NCBI GenBank assembly: GCA_046330285.1
Contig: JAXLSX010000005.1
Coordinates: forward strand, 1 to 64,000
DNA: 64,000 bases
Source: RHKX01 sp046330285
Lineage (GTDB): Bacteria; Actinomycetota; Thermoleophilia; Solirubrobacterales; 70-9
Direction: 5' to 3'
This document shows, one piece after another, positions 8,768 to 22,209 of this stretch. Made by a program: the position numbers and the translations under genes. The stretch's first letter is position 1. Each line of letters opens with the position of its first letter. Below the pieces are notes generated by a model. That model worked only from the letters and a program-made list of their open reading frames with translations. It was not told where the DNA came from and ran no database searches.

Positions 8768-9507
8768 GCGCACCCTCGGCGGACTCACCCGGAATCCGCA
8801 GGGTCGGCCACAAGGGCGCCGCCGACCTCGTCGTCGGCAACACGATCGCGAGCTTCGAGCGCGCCGTCGAGGTCGGCGTCGACATGATCGAGTTCGACGT
8901 TCTCCGGCTGCGCGACGGCGCCCCCGGCCTGCCGCCGGAGCGGCGAACTCCGCTCGTCGTCGCTCACGACTGGCACGACGCCGCGTCGCGACCGACCATC
9001 ACCCTCGGCGAGGCGCTCGACGCGTTCACCCGCCCGCCGCTGGATCGGGTCGAGATCGACTGCGACCTCAAGCTCCGCGGTCGCGAGGACGAGCTCGTCC
9101 GGGCGCTCCAGGAGCGCGATCTGGTCGACCGGGCGATGGTCTCGACGATGTACGTGGAGAGCCTCCTTCGCATCGCCGCCCTCGAGCCGCGCCTGCGGCT
9201 CGGCTGGACCTACCCGCTCGTGACCCGGCCCTGGGACCGCAAGCCGCTCGCCGCGCCGGCGGTCCTCGCCGCGCTCGAGCTGATGCGACGCCGCTTCCCG
9301 GCTCAGGCCCGCCGCCGGGCGCCGGAGATCGGCGCTTCGGCGATCTGGATCTTCCACCGCGTGGCCACGCCGCAGCTCGCCGCGGTCACCCGCGAGCTCG
9401 GCATCGAGCTGATCGCCTGGACCGTCGACGATGCGGGCGCCGTCGCGAGGCTGCGCGAGATGGGAGTCGACGGGATCGTCTCCAACGACCCGCGCCTGCT
9501 CCAATAG
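8764..9507 (+). CDS. glycerophosphodiester phosphodiesterase family protein
   Basis: 247 residues from the GTG at 8764. The TIM-barrel signature is visible: GHKGA at 15-19 with the first catalytic-type His, NTIASFERAVEVGVDMIEFD with the metal-binding Glu and Asp, AHDWHD, and a C-terminal AWTVDD...GVDGIVSNDP. The family hydrolyses glycerophosphodiesters to an alcohol and glycerol 3-phosphate. No signal peptide is visible, so a cytoplasmic role is likely. Coupled to the small membrane protein upstream. Confidence 0.85.
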   Translation: MSAPSADSPGIRRVGHKGAADLVVGNTIASFERAVEVGVDMIEFDVLRLRDGAPGLPPERRTPLVVAHDWHDAASRPTITLGEALDAFTRPPLDRVEIDCDLKLRGREDELVRALQERDLVDRAMVSTMYVESLLRIAALEPRLRLGWTYPLVTRPWDRKPLAAPAVLAALELMRRRFPAQARRRAPEIGASAIWIFHRVATPQLAAVTRELGIELIAWTVDDAGAVARLREMGVDGIVSNDPRLLQ

Positions 9508-9571
9508 ATCGTCGTCGGCCCTCGCGGCGCCCGCACGCCGACCGTCCGAAATCTCTATCCTGCCCTGCCCG

Positions 9572-10264
9572 ATGGCCACCACCCGTCCCACTTTCAAGGT
9601 CTCCGGCCGCACCGAGTTCGGCTCCCGCACCGCGCGCCGGCTGCGCCGCCAGGGGCTCGTTCCCGGCATCGTCTACACCGGCGGCGCCGAAGCGCGCCCG
9701 TTCCAGGCCGACGCGCACGATCTTTCGATGTTCATCAACGAGGGCCACGCCCTCTTCGACCTCGAGATCGAGGGCGAGGGCAAGGTCCCGGTCGTCGTCA
9801 AGGAGGAGCAGCGCCACCCGGTCCGCGGTGAGCTGGTCCACATCGACTGCCAGCAGGTCGACCTCGCCCAGGAGATCCAGGCCGACGTCGCCATCGAGCT
9901 CGAAGGCGCCGAGGACGCTCCCGGCGTCAAGGAGGGCGGCATCCTCGAGCACGTCACCCGTGAGATCACGATCGAGGCGCTGCCGACCGACATCCCCGAC
10001 GAGGGGCTCGTCGTCGACGTCTCCGCGATGGTCATCGGCGACACCGTTCAGCTCGACTCCGTCACCCCGCCCGGGGGCGTCAAGTTCGTTGCCGACGCGC
10101 CCGAGGAGATCACGATCGCGACTCTCAACCCGCCCCGCGTGGTGGAGGAGGAGCCCGAGGTCGAGGAGGCGACCGAGCTCGTCGGCGAGGGCGAGGCCGA
10201 GGGCGAGGAGACCGCCGCCGAGGAATCCGGCGGCGACGAGGGCGACTCGGGCTCCGAGGACTAG
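9572..10264 (+). CDS. rplY: 50S ribosomal protein L25/general stress protein Ctc
   Basis: 230 residues, the long Ctc form of L25: an N-terminal 5S-rRNA-binding domain (~1-95; GSRTARRLRRQGLVPGIVY) and a TL5-type C-terminal domain ending in a very acidic Glu/Gly-rich tail (~195-230). TATCCT lies 10 nt before the ATG. It sits next to pth, as in many bacteria. Confidence 0.93.
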   Translation: MATTRPTFKVSGRTEFGSRTARRLRRQGLVPGIVYTGGAEARPFQADAHDLSMFINEGHALFDLEIEGEGKVPVVVKEEQRHPVRGELVHIDCQQVDLAQEIQADVAIELEGAEDAPGVKEGGILEHVTREITIEALPTDIPDEGLVVDVSAMVIGDTVQLDSVTPPGGVKFVADAPEEITIATLNPPRVVEEEPEVEEATELVGEGEAEGEETAAEESGGDEGDSGSED

Positions 10265-10270
10265 GCCCCG

Positions 10271-10891
10271 GTGCCCCGGTTCGGCCGCCGCGGCGGCACC
10301 GGCGGCTCCGACTCCGGTTCCGCCGACTTCCTGATCGTCGGGCTCGGCAACCCCGGCAGCCGCTACGCCGCCACCCGCCACAACGCCGGCTTCGAGGTCG
10401 CCGACGCTCTCAGCTCGCGCTGGGACCTCCCGCGCGCCAAGAAGCGCTTCGGTGGGCTCGTGACCGACGGCCGGATCCGGCCCGGCGGCCCGCGCGTCGC
10501 GATCCTGCTTCCGCAGACCTTCATGAACGAGTCGGGGAACTCCGCCGGCCCCGCACGCGGCTCCTTTGGCGTCCCGCTCGATCGCGTCATCGCGCTCCAC
10601 GACGAGATCGACCTGCCGTTCGGCGAGGTCCGGTCGAAGCTCGGCGGCGGCGTCGCCGGCCACAACGGCCTGAAGAGCCTCGAGCGGGGCCTCGGCAGCC
10701 GCGACTTCCGCCGTGTCAGGATCGGTGTCGGCCGCCCCGACTCGACCGACCCCGAGATCGTCTCCCGACACGTGCTCGGCCGCTTCGCCGAGGGGCGCGA
10801 TGAGGTCGCGGCGCTGTTCGCCGCCGCCGCCGACGAGACCGAGCGGCTGATCGACGAGATCGCCGACGCAACCGAAACCAGCGAGGACTGA
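10271..10891 (+). CDS. pth: peptidyl-tRNA hydrolase
   Basis: 206 residues. Family motifs: GLGNPGSRYAATRHNAGF with the catalytic His in RHNAGF, LLPQTFMNESG, HDEIDLPFG with the catalytic-support Asp, and GGGVAGHNGLKSL. It releases peptides from stalled peptidyl-tRNA. A ~17-residue Gly/Ser-rich N-terminal stretch precedes the core. It starts 6 nt after the rplY stop. Confidence 0.95.
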   Translation: MPRFGRRGGTGGSDSGSADFLIVGLGNPGSRYAATRHNAGFEVADALSSRWDLPRAKKRFGGLVTDGRIRPGGPRVAILLPQTFMNESGNSAGPARGSFGVPLDRVIALHDEIDLPFGEVRSKLGGGVAGHNGLKSLERGLGSRDFRRVRIGVGRPDSTDPEIVSRHVLGRFAEGRDEVAALFAAAADETERLIDEIADATETSED

Positions 10892-10892
10892 G

Positions 10893-11618
10893 ATGGACGA
10901 CGCACTGACCACCTACGAACGCGACGGCAACGGCGTCGGGCTCCTGCGGCTCGACCGCCCCGCTTCCCGGAACGCGATCAACACGCAGATGCTGGAGGAG
11001 CTCCTCGCCCACCTCGAGGCGGCTCGCGCCGATGAGGATCTGCGCGTGCTGGTGCTGTCCTCGACCGACCACATGGGCTTCTCCGCCGGCGCCGACGTCC
11101 GCGAGGACCTCGACCGCGAAGGCGCCATCCGCCGGATGCAGCTCTTCGCCGACCTCTACGACGGCCTCACCGGCTTCCCGCGCCCGACCATCGCCGCCTG
11201 CCATGGCGCCTGCGTCGGCGGCGGCGCCGAGATCGCCGTCTCCTGCGACCTCCGCGTCGGCGGCTCGAACATGCGCCTCCGTTTCCCCGGCGCCGGGCTC
11301 GGCGTCCCCGTCGGCCCGGCCCGGCTCGTGACGCTCTGCGGCCTGTCGGTGGCCAAGTACCTGCTGCTGACGTCGAAGGAGATCGCCGTCGACGAGGCGT
11401 TCCGCTGGGGGATCGTCCACAAGGTCGCGCCGGCGCCGCGGACCGAGGAGGTCGCTCTCCAGCTCGCAACCCAGATCTCCGAGCACCCACCCGAGTCGGT
11501 CAGCCGGATCAAGGAGATGCTCCACGCGTGGGACGGGGTGGAGGATCGCTCGCGCGCCGAGGGCGAGGGCCAGGTCGAGTGGCAGAGCGAGGGCCCCGGC
11601 CTCGGGTACAGGGACTGA
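10893..11618 (+). CDS. enoyl-CoA hydratase/isomerase-family protein
   Basis: 241 residues of the crotonase fold. The oxyanion-hole segments FSAGADVRED (~65-75) and HGACVGGGAEIAVSCDLRVG (~104-123) are clear. The second catalytic Glu of classical enoyl-CoA hydratases, normally in a PEI..G motif, is not seen: the equivalent stretch reads PGAGLGVPVGPARL. It may therefore be an isomerase or another crotonase activity. It is co-transcribed with pth and followed 7 nt later by mfd. Confidence 0.8.
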   Translation: MDDALTTYERDGNGVGLLRLDRPASRNAINTQMLEELLAHLEAARADEDLRVLVLSSTDHMGFSAGADVREDLDREGAIRRMQLFADLYDGLTGFPRPTIAACHGACVGGGAEIAVSCDLRVGGSNMRLRFPGAGLGVPVGPARLVTLCGLSVAKYLLLTSKEIAVDEAFRWGIVHKVAPAPRTEEVALQLATQISEHPPESVSRIKEMLHAWDGVEDRSRAEGEGQVEWQSEGPGLGYRD

Positions 11619-11625
11619 CCGGGCG

Positions 11626-15021
<3,396 letters not shown>

Positions 15022-15081
15022 GCGGGGTTCCGGCTGCGAAGGTGCGCGGGAGCGCGTCCCGGTTGGTTATCTTTCTGCCTC

Positions 15082-16410
15082 GTGTCGCGGACCCGGAAGC
15101 GCAACCTTGCGATCGTCCTCGCCCTGATCCTCGTCGGGGCGGTGGCACTCGTCGCCGCGACCAGCGGCCTCGGGCAGCCCGGCCTTCCCGAAGGCGACGT
15201 CGCCTACGTCGACACCGTCGACGACGGCGGGATCACCCAGGACGATCTCGATTCGGCGCTCGACCAGGCGGCGGCACAGAGCGGCCTGCCGAAGGTCCCG
15301 GCCCCCGACGACCCCCAGTACGACTCGCTCGTCCAGCAGGCGATGCAGAGCCTGATCCTGGCGAAGTGGGTCAAGGGCGAGGCCGCCGAGCGCGGGATCA
15401 CCGTCGATCAGGCCGACATCGACGCCGAGCTGAAGCGGATCAAGGAGCAGTCCTTCTCGAGCGAGAAGGAGTTCCAGAAGTTCGTCGAGCAGTCGAAGTT
15501 CAGCCCTGAGGACGTCCAGGAGCAGGTCGAGCTGACGCTCCTCCGCGACAAGCTCGAGCAGGAGGTCATCACCAAGCCGACCATCTCCGACGACGAGATC
15601 AAGAAGTTCTACGACGTCAACATCGACGCCTTCCGCCAGCCGGCGAGCCGCGACGTCCGCGTGATCCTCAACTCCTCGCAGGCGAAGGCCGAGCAGGCGA
15701 AGCAGGCGCTCGAGGCGGACGACTCCGACGCGAGCTGGAAGAAGGTCGCCGGCCAGTACTCCCAGGACCAGGCGTCGAAGGACCGCGGCGGACTGCTCGA
15801 AGGGCTGACCGAGGGCCAGGGCGACCCCCAGCTCGAGGAGCAGGCCTTCTCGGCTTCCGAGGGCGAGATCGTCGGCCCGTTCAAGACCGATCGCGGCTAC
15901 TACGTGATCGAGGTGACCGCGATCAACCCGGAGACCACGCAGCCGCTGTCCGAGGCGAGCGCCGCGATCGAGCAGCAGCTCGCCTCCGCCAAGCAGCAGC
16001 AGATCGCCTCCGACTTCCAGACCGACTTCACCGACAAGTGGACCCCGCGCACGATCTGCGCGCCGGAGGAGACGATCGAGCTCTGCAGCAACTTCGTCCC
16101 GCCCGAGGCCGAGCCGACCCCGGGTCAGCCGACGCCGCCGGCCGTGATCTCCCGGGCGCCGATCGAGCCCGGCACCTCGACGATCTCGATCGACGGCTCC
16201 GCGCAGCAGGGGCTGCCGCAGGGCCCGCAGCCGCCGCCGACGAACGCCGAGGCCCAGGTCCCGGCCGGCGCCGTCCCGCTGGGCCCCAACGGCGCTCCGA
16301 CCGGCGCCGCGCCGACGACGGCGGCACCGCCCACGGGCGCCGCGCCGACCACGGCGGCACCGCCGACCGGCACCGCGCCGCCTACCGGCACCGCGCCGCC
16401 GACCCCCTGA
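15082..16410 (+). CDS. SurA/parvulin-type peptidyl-prolyl isomerase
   Basis: 442 residues. An N-terminal signal/anchor helix (~8-27) is followed by a SurA-N-like helical domain (~45-165), a PpiC rotamase domain (~175-280; SRDVRVILNSS, YSQDQASKDRGGLLEG, GPFKTDRGYYVIEV) and a ~100-residue Pro/Ala/Thr/Gly tail with APPTG repeats. It should fold exported proteins outside the membrane. GTG start with TATCTT 8 nt upstream and no ribosome binding site. Confidence 0.88.
   Translation: MSRTRKRNLAIVLALILVGAVALVAATSGLGQPGLPEGDVAYVDTVDDGGITQDDLDSALDQAAAQSGLPKVPAPDDPQYDSLVQQAMQSLILAKWVKGEAAERGITVDQADIDAELKRIKEQSFSSEKEFQKFVEQSKFSPEDVQEQVELTLLRDKLEQEVITKPTISDDEIKKFYDVNIDAFRQPASRDVRVILNSSQAKAEQAKQALEADDSDASWKKVAGQYSQDQASKDRGGLLEGLTEGQGDPQLEEQAFSASEGEIVGPFKTDRGYYVIEVTAINPETTQPLSEASAAIEQQLASAKQQQIASDFQTDFTDKWTPRTICAPEETIELCSNFVPPEAEPTPGQPTPPAVISRAPIEPGTSTISIDGSAQQGLPQGPQPPPTNAEAQVPAGAVPLGPNGAPTGAAPTTAAPPTGAAPTTAAPPTGTAPPTGTAPPTP
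16296..16407 (+). repeat. in-frame repeats encoding an Ala-Pro-Thr-Gly tail
   Basis: Short imperfect tandem repeats (units of about 15-24 bp) at the 3' end of the parvulin gene encode APPTGAAPTTA-like units. The tail resembles flexible cell-wall-spanning linkers. Confidence 0.8.
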
Positions 16411-16417
16411 CCCGGCG

Positions 16418-17137
16418 ATGAGCTCCGACGCCGACCGCGCCGAGTCCGGTGCCGAGGCGATCGCCGAGCTCGACGCGATCACCCGGCGGCTCCGCCGCGA
16501 GTGCCCCTGGGATCGGGCCCAGGATGAGCGCTCGATCGTCCCTCACACCGTCGAGGAGGCCTACGAGCTCGCCGACGCCGCCGCCTCCGGCGACGACGCC
16601 AAGCTCCTCGACGAGCTCGGCGACGTCCTCTTCCAGGTCCACTTCCTCTCGCTCCTGCTCGAAGAGCGCGGCGCCGGCGATCTCAGCCGGGTAGCGGCGA
16701 ACACGACGGCGAAGCTGATCCGCCGCCACCCGCACGTCTTCGGCGAGGTCGAGGTCGACGGGACCGAGGACGTCCGCGCCAACTGGGACCGGATCAAGCG
16801 CGACCAGGAGGGCCGCGGCGCCGAAGGGCCGTTCGCCGACGTCCCCGAGAACCTCCCGGGCCTGCTCTACGCCCGCAAGCTCCAGCGCCGCGCCGCATCC
16901 GCCGGCCTTCCCGGCCCGGCAGCCGATCGCGACGAGGCCATCGACCGGCTCCGCGCCGCCGCCGAGGCGGTGGCCGATGCGCCGCCCACGGCCGACCCCG
17001 AGAAGGCCGACCCGGCCGACCGAGCCGCCGCCGAGGAGGCCATCGGCCGCCTGCTGCTGGCGGCGGTCGACGTCGCGAGGGTGGCGAGGGTCGATCCGGA
17101 GTTGGCGGTGCGGGCGGCGGCCGACGGGTTGCGATAG
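16418..17137 (+). CDS. mazG: nucleoside triphosphate pyrophosphohydrolase MazG
   Basis: 239 residues. MazG signatures: RECPWDRAQDERSI near residue 28, then EEAYELADAA and ELGDVLFQVHFLSLL with the metal-binding acidic residues. It hydrolyses non-canonical or stress-linked NTPs to NMP and PPi. The C-terminal half is less conserved and Ala-rich. It begins 8 nt after the parvulin gene, the usual actinobacterial mfd-mazG-eno neighbourhood. Confidence 0.92.
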   Translation: MSSDADRAESGAEAIAELDAITRRLRRECPWDRAQDERSIVPHTVEEAYELADAAASGDDAKLLDELGDVLFQVHFLSLLLEERGAGDLSRVAANTTAKLIRRHPHVFGEVEVDGTEDVRANWDRIKRDQEGRGAEGPFADVPENLPGLLYARKLQRRAASAGLPGPAADRDEAIDRLRAAAEAVADAPPTADPEKADPADRAAAEEAIGRLLLAAVDVARVARVDPELAVRAAADGLR

Positions 17138-17262
17138 ATAACTCCGAGGGAATGCTCCGGCTTCGCCGTCCGCTTCCCTCGGCCGGCGCGGTGGTAGGGG
17201 GCGGGAAGACATATGTGTCGCGCCCAGCCGGGGAGGAGGCTCACCCGGCGGCGAAATTCGTC

Positions 17263-17305
17263 GAGTGGTCCAAAGGTTCGGAATAGCCGAACGAATGGAC
17301 CACTC
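17263..17305. repeat. stem-loop 1 of a tandem pair upstream of eno
   Basis: Outer 9-bp stem GAGTGGTCC/GGACCACTC, small internal loops, and inner 6-bp stem GTTCGG/CCGAAC. All outer pairs are perfect. Confidence 0.8.
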
Positions 17306-17313
17306 GCGAGGAT

Positions 17314-17356
17314 GAGTGGTCGATTACCGCGAAACCTTCGCGGTTTCCGACCACTC
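17314..17356. repeat. stem-loop 2 of a tandem pair upstream of eno
   Basis: Outer 9-bp stem GAGTGGTCG/CGACCACTC, symmetric 4-nt internal loops (ATTA and TTTC), inner 7-bp stem CCGCGAA/TTCGCGG and an ACC loop. It has the same layout as stem-loop 1, 8 nt away, and shares the GAGTGGTC arm. Confidence 0.85.
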
Positions 17357-17489
17357 GTCGTCCCGGCGATGACCGCCCGGGCCGGGTTCCCCTCCCCAGC
17401 CAAACCACCGCTGCCGATCTGGCGCGCCCGGCGCGAGCCCACACCGAACGACACCTTCGCCCTCGCTCACCGCCTCCCACCCCCGTTTA

Positions 17490-17495
17490 TAGACT
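17490..17495 (+). promoter_or_regulatory. -10 box of leaderless eno
   Basis: TAGACT followed by 7 nt and the eno ATG at 17,503, with no ribosome binding site. The tandem hairpins lie upstream, so they are probably not part of the eno message. Confidence 0.6.
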
Positions 17496-17502
17496 CGCGC
17501 CC

Positions 17503-18792
<1,290 letters not shown>

Positions 18793-18865
18793 GCCGAACT
18801 GCAGCCGCAACCGAACCTGCAGGAGGCTTGAAGGGGTCCGGCGCCCGGCGCCGAATCGCCCAGCA

Positions 18866-19207
18866 ATGGCATCCGTGGCCCAGCCCCGTTACCGCGCCCG
18901 AGTCACTCCACGGGCGGGCGGGAGCCGCGGCTCGCGGATCCGCTGGGACCGCTTCGGACGGGTCGTCCTCGTCCTCGTGCTGTTCATCGTCCTCGCCTCC
19001 TACGTCGGGCCCTCGCTGCACGTCTTCGAGAGCTGGCGCGAGTCGAAGGGCGCACAGGCGAGGCTCGCCGAGCTCAAGGCCGAGAACGCCGAGCTGACGC
19101 GGAAGGCGAAGGCGCTCGAGAGCGACGCCGCCGTGATGGCCGAGGCGCGCAAGCTCGGCCTCGTCGGCGCCTCCGAGCAGGCCTACGTCCTCGACGGCAT
19201 CAAGTAG
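18866..19207 (+). CDS. ftsB: FtsB/DivIC-type septum formation initiator
   Basis: 113 residues: a basic N-terminus, one transmembrane helix (~33-52; VVLVLVLFIVLASYVG), then a short coiled coil (~63-95; ARLAELKAENAELTRKAKAL) and a conserved-type end (EARKLGLVGASEQAYVL). This is the bitopic divisome protein that bridges FtsL and FtsQ. Its place directly after eno is conserved in actinobacteria. Confidence 0.88.
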   Translation: MASVAQPRYRARVTPRAGGSRGSRIRWDRFGRVVLVLVLFIVLASYVGPSLHVFESWRESKGAQARLAELKAENAELTRKAKALESDAAVMAEARKLGLVGASEQAYVLDGIK

Positions 19208-19334
19208 CGCGAAACCCCCGGCATCGGGCACACAGCGCGCCTTCGGGCGGGCGATGGGTCCACTAACCTTCCGGCACGGGTTCGGTGGGCACGGCAGCGG
19301 TCCTCCGGCGACCCGCGCCACCCTTTCAAGCACC

Positions 19335-20294
19335 ATGCCGACCGGACTCGACACCGAGGCTGTGCCCGGCCGCACAGCCAGCCCCGACTTGCGGGAACCG
19401 ACGCCCCTGCTCTTCATCGGGGGAACCGGTCGTTCCGGAACCCACGTCGTCTCGAAGATCCTCGGTGCCCACAGCCACTTCCGCAAGGTGCCCAACGAGG
19501 CGCGCTTCCACACCGATCCCGGCGGCTTTCCCGACGTCCTCGCCGGGCGGACCAGCCCCGATCTCTTCGCCTACCGGCTTCGCCACTACTGGTGGCGGAA
19601 CTTCGAGCCGGCCCGCCGCAGCTACCGCGGCCTGCACCGCTACGTGCCCAGGCGCCGTCTCGACGCGGCCACCGACGCCTTCCTGCGCCGTTGCGAGGGC
19701 GGCGAGCCCGAGGCGGCCTGCCGGCAGCTCTTCTTCGACCTGCTCTGGCCGCTCGCGACCGAGGAGGCCAAGGCGGGCCTGATCGAGCAGAGCTGCGACG
19801 TCGTCGCCGAGGCCGGCCCGCTCGGGATGCTCTTCCCCGAGGCCCGCTTCATCCACGTGGTCCGCGACGGCCGCGACGTCGCCGCCTCCCGCGTCGGGCA
19901 GGCCCGGTGGCTCGCCTACCCGCGGACGATGGGGCAGGGTCTCGAGTGGTGGGAGTCGCGGATCCGCCGGATCGACGCCGGCATCCGCGCCGTCGGCCGC
20001 GATCGCGTCCACGAGATCAGCCTCGACGACCTCGTGTCCGGCAACCGCCGCAAGAAGACCTACCGGAAGATGCGTCAGTTCGCCGGTCTCCGCAACGAGG
20101 ACGCGATGCTCGGCTACTTCACCCGCCGGGTCCGGGTCCGCAACGCTCACGCCGAGCGCTGGCGCAGCGACGTCCCGGCCCGCCAGCACGCCGAGGTCGA
20201 CGCCCGCTACGAGGAGATCCTCGACCGCCTCGCCGAGGACGGCGTCGGCAGCGTCGAGATCCTGCGCCGGGTCAAGTCCCGGAGGTCCGCATGA
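19335..20294 (+). CDS. sulfotransferase family protein (paralogue 1)
   Basis: 319 residues from the ATG at 19,335. The 5'-phosphosulfate-binding loop FIGGTGRSGTHVVSK is at ~30-44 and the 3'-phosphate-binding segment VVRDGRDVAASRV at ~177-189. The family transfers sulfate from PAPS to a hydroxyl or amine of a glycan or lipid. TAACCT at 19,264-19,269 is a candidate -10 for the operon, leaving a ~60-nt leader. It overlaps the next sulfotransferase by 4 nt (ATGA). Confidence 0.85.
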   Translation: MPTGLDTEAVPGRTASPDLREPTPLLFIGGTGRSGTHVVSKILGAHSHFRKVPNEARFHTDPGGFPDVLAGRTSPDLFAYRLRHYWWRNFEPARRSYRGLHRYVPRRRLDAATDAFLRRCEGGEPEAACRQLFFDLLWPLATEEAKAGLIEQSCDVVAEAGPLGMLFPEARFIHVVRDGRDVAASRVGQARWLAYPRTMGQGLEWWESRIRRIDAGIRAVGRDRVHEISLDDLVSGNRRKKTYRKMRQFAGLRNEDAMLGYFTRRVRVRNAHAERWRSDVPARQHAEVDARYEEILDRLAEDGVGSVEILRRVKSRRSA

Positions 20295-21247
20295 TCGACC
20301 TCGCGGCCGAGCGCCCCGAGAACCCGGAACTGCTCTTCGTCGGCGGCACCGGCCGGTCCGGGACCCATGTCGTCTCGCAGCTCCTCGCGAACCACTCGGA
20401 GTGGGCGCGGGTGCCGATCGAGGCGCGCTTCCACGTCAACCCGCAGGGCTTTCCCGACCTGCTGGCGGGCCAGGTCACTCCCGAGCAGTTCCTGCGCAAG
20501 CTGAAGCGCTTCTGGTGGCGGCGGATCCGCGCAGGCGAGGTCGCTCCGGTGGTGGCGCGGCGGATCGCCTTCGGCCGCAAGGTCCGCGGACTCCACAAGG
20601 TCGTCGAGAAGGACCGCTTCGACGCCGCCGTCGCCGAGTTCGAGCGCACGTCGCCCTCCGACCTCGACCTCGCCTGCCGCAACCTCTTCCTCGACCTGCT
20701 CTGGCCGGTCGCGACCGAGGCGGGGAAGCCGGGCCTGATCGAGATGAGCTGCTTCACGATCGCCGAGAGCCCGACGCTGATCCGCCTGTTCCCGGACGCG
20801 AAGCTGATCCACACGGTCCGCGACGGGCGCGACGCCGGCTCCTCGAAGGTCTCCAAGCGCCAGAAGCGCAGCCATCCCCGTGACGGCTCCGAGGGGATCC
20901 GCTGGTGGGAAGGCCGCCTGCGGAAGATCGAGGCCGGAGTCCGCGAGCTGCCTCCCGGGCGCCTGCTGACGATCAGCCTCGACGAGCTCGTCGACGGCGA
21001 CCGCGAGGACGTCTACGGCCAGATCCTCGACTACCTCGGGATCGAGGACGAGCCCGCGATGCGAGATTTCTTCGACGGCGAGATGAGCGCCGACGCCGCC
21101 CACAAGGAGCGCTGGCGCGAGGGCCTCGACGAGGCCCAGCAGGCGGCGCTCGTCCGCGAGTACGAGAAGACGCTGGACCGGCTCGAGCGCGAGAACTTCC
21201 ACTGCGCCTCCCAGCTCCGGCGGGCCTACGAGCACCAGCCCGCGTGA
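20291..21247 (+). CDS. sulfotransferase family protein (paralogue 2)
   Basis: 318 residues, clearly paralogous to the gene before it: FVGGTGRSGTHVVSQLLANH for the PAPS loop, EARFHVNPQGFPDLLAGQVT, and TVRDGRDAGSSKVSKR for the 3'-phosphate site. Start and stop overlap both neighbours by 4 nt, so all three are translated together. Different residues around the acceptor region suggest a different acceptor position from its neighbours (inference). Confidence 0.85.
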   Translation: MIDLAAERPENPELLFVGGTGRSGTHVVSQLLANHSEWARVPIEARFHVNPQGFPDLLAGQVTPEQFLRKLKRFWWRRIRAGEVAPVVARRIAFGRKVRGLHKVVEKDRFDAAVAEFERTSPSDLDLACRNLFLDLLWPVATEAGKPGLIEMSCFTIAESPTLIRLFPDAKLIHTVRDGRDAGSSKVSKRQKRSHPRDGSEGIRWWEGRLRKIEAGVRELPPGRLLTISLDELVDGDREDVYGQILDYLGIEDEPAMRDFFDGEMSADAAHKERWREGLDEAQQAALVREYEKTLDRLERENFHCASQLRRAYEHQPA

Positions 21248-22209
21248 GCGGTCCGGCCGGCGCCGGCACCGACCGGACCGATGAGGACGCGCGGACCCGG
21301 GAGATCGTCTTCGTCGGCGGCACCGGGCGATCGGGCACGCACGCGCTGGCGCAGCTCCTCGGCCGCCACAGCCGCCTCGCCGATGTACCGATCGAAGCGC
21401 GGTTCCACTGCAACAAGCGCGGGATGCCGGACCTGCTCGAGGGCCGGATAACGCTGCAGGGCTACCTCGCGAAGCTGCGTGGCTTCTGGTGGCACCGCGT
21501 CCGCGTCGACGGGCTCCCGCGAGGCCTCTACAACCTGATGCGCGAGTCCGAGTTCGAAGCCGCGCTCTCCCGCTTCGAGGAGGCCTACGCCGCCGACCCG
21601 GTCGCCGGATGCCGCGGCCTCTTCTGCGACCTCCTCTGGCCGGTCGCCGACCGCGCCGGCAAGCCCGGCCTCGTCGAGATGTCCTCGCACAACATCCGCG
21701 CGGCGCAGACGCTCCTCCGCCTGTTTCCCGAGGCGCGGTTCATCCATGCGCTCCGGGATGGCCGCGACTCGGCCGCGTCGGTCACCGGCAAGACCTGGGG
21801 ACCCCGCCGGGTCGGTGCGGCCATCGGCTGGTGGGCGGACCGCCTGCGGGCGATCGAGGAGGGTGTCAGCGGCAGCGAGGACGGCGCCCCGTTCTCGATT
21901 CCGACCGGCCAGTTCCGGGTCGTCCTGCTCGAGGATCTAGTCGGGTTCGAGCGCGAGCGCACCTACGACGGACTGCTCGAGTTCCTCGCCCTCGATGACG
22001 AGCCGCCGATGCGGGCCTTCTTCGACTCCGAGATGACAGCCGAGAAGGCTCACCTCGGGCGCTGGCGCTCGCAGCTCAGCGGTCCCGGCAGGGCGCTCGT
22101 CCAGCGCCGGTACGAGCGGACGGTCGCCGCGCTCGAGCGCGAGGGCAACCACGCCGCCCCCGCGCTCCGCGCCGGGCTCGACCGCGAGACGGCCGGGGTT
22201 CGCCGGTGA
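21244..22209 (+). CDS. sulfotransferase family protein (paralogue 3)
   Basis: 321 residues from a GTG overlapping the previous stop. Motifs: FVGGTGRSGTHALAQLLGRH and ALRDGRDSAASVTGK. EARFHCNKRGMPDLLEG matches the equivalent blocks of the two upstream paralogues, so the three arose by tandem duplication. It overlaps the glycosyltransferase gene by 4 nt. Confidence 0.85.
   Translation: MSGPAGAGTDRTDEDARTREIVFVGGTGRSGTHALAQLLGRHSRLADVPIEARFHCNKRGMPDLLEGRITLQGYLAKLRGFWWHRVRVDGLPRGLYNLMRESEFEAALSRFEEAYAADPVAGCRGLFCDLLWPVADRAGKPGLVEMSSHNIRAAQTLLRLFPEARFIHALRDGRDSAASVTGKTWGPRRVGAAIGWWADRLRAIEEGVSGSEDGAPFSIPTGQFRVVLLEDLVGFERERTYDGLLEFLALDDEPPMRAFFDSEMTAEKAHLGRWRSQLSGPGRALVQRRYERTVAALEREGNHAAPALRAGLDRETAGVRR

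Larger units (their letters stand above)
17138..17502. other. 365-bp intergenic region with two tandem stem-loops
   Basis: No gene. It holds the paired stem-loops at 17,263-17,356 and, at its right end, the eno -10 box. The rest has no feature I recognise. Confidence 0.6.

Noticed and set aside
16296..16407. Short tandem repeats as a possible CRISPR array
   Set aside because: Units are directly adjacent, in frame and code for an APPTG tail; there are no spacers. No CRISPR array or cas gene was seen in the window.
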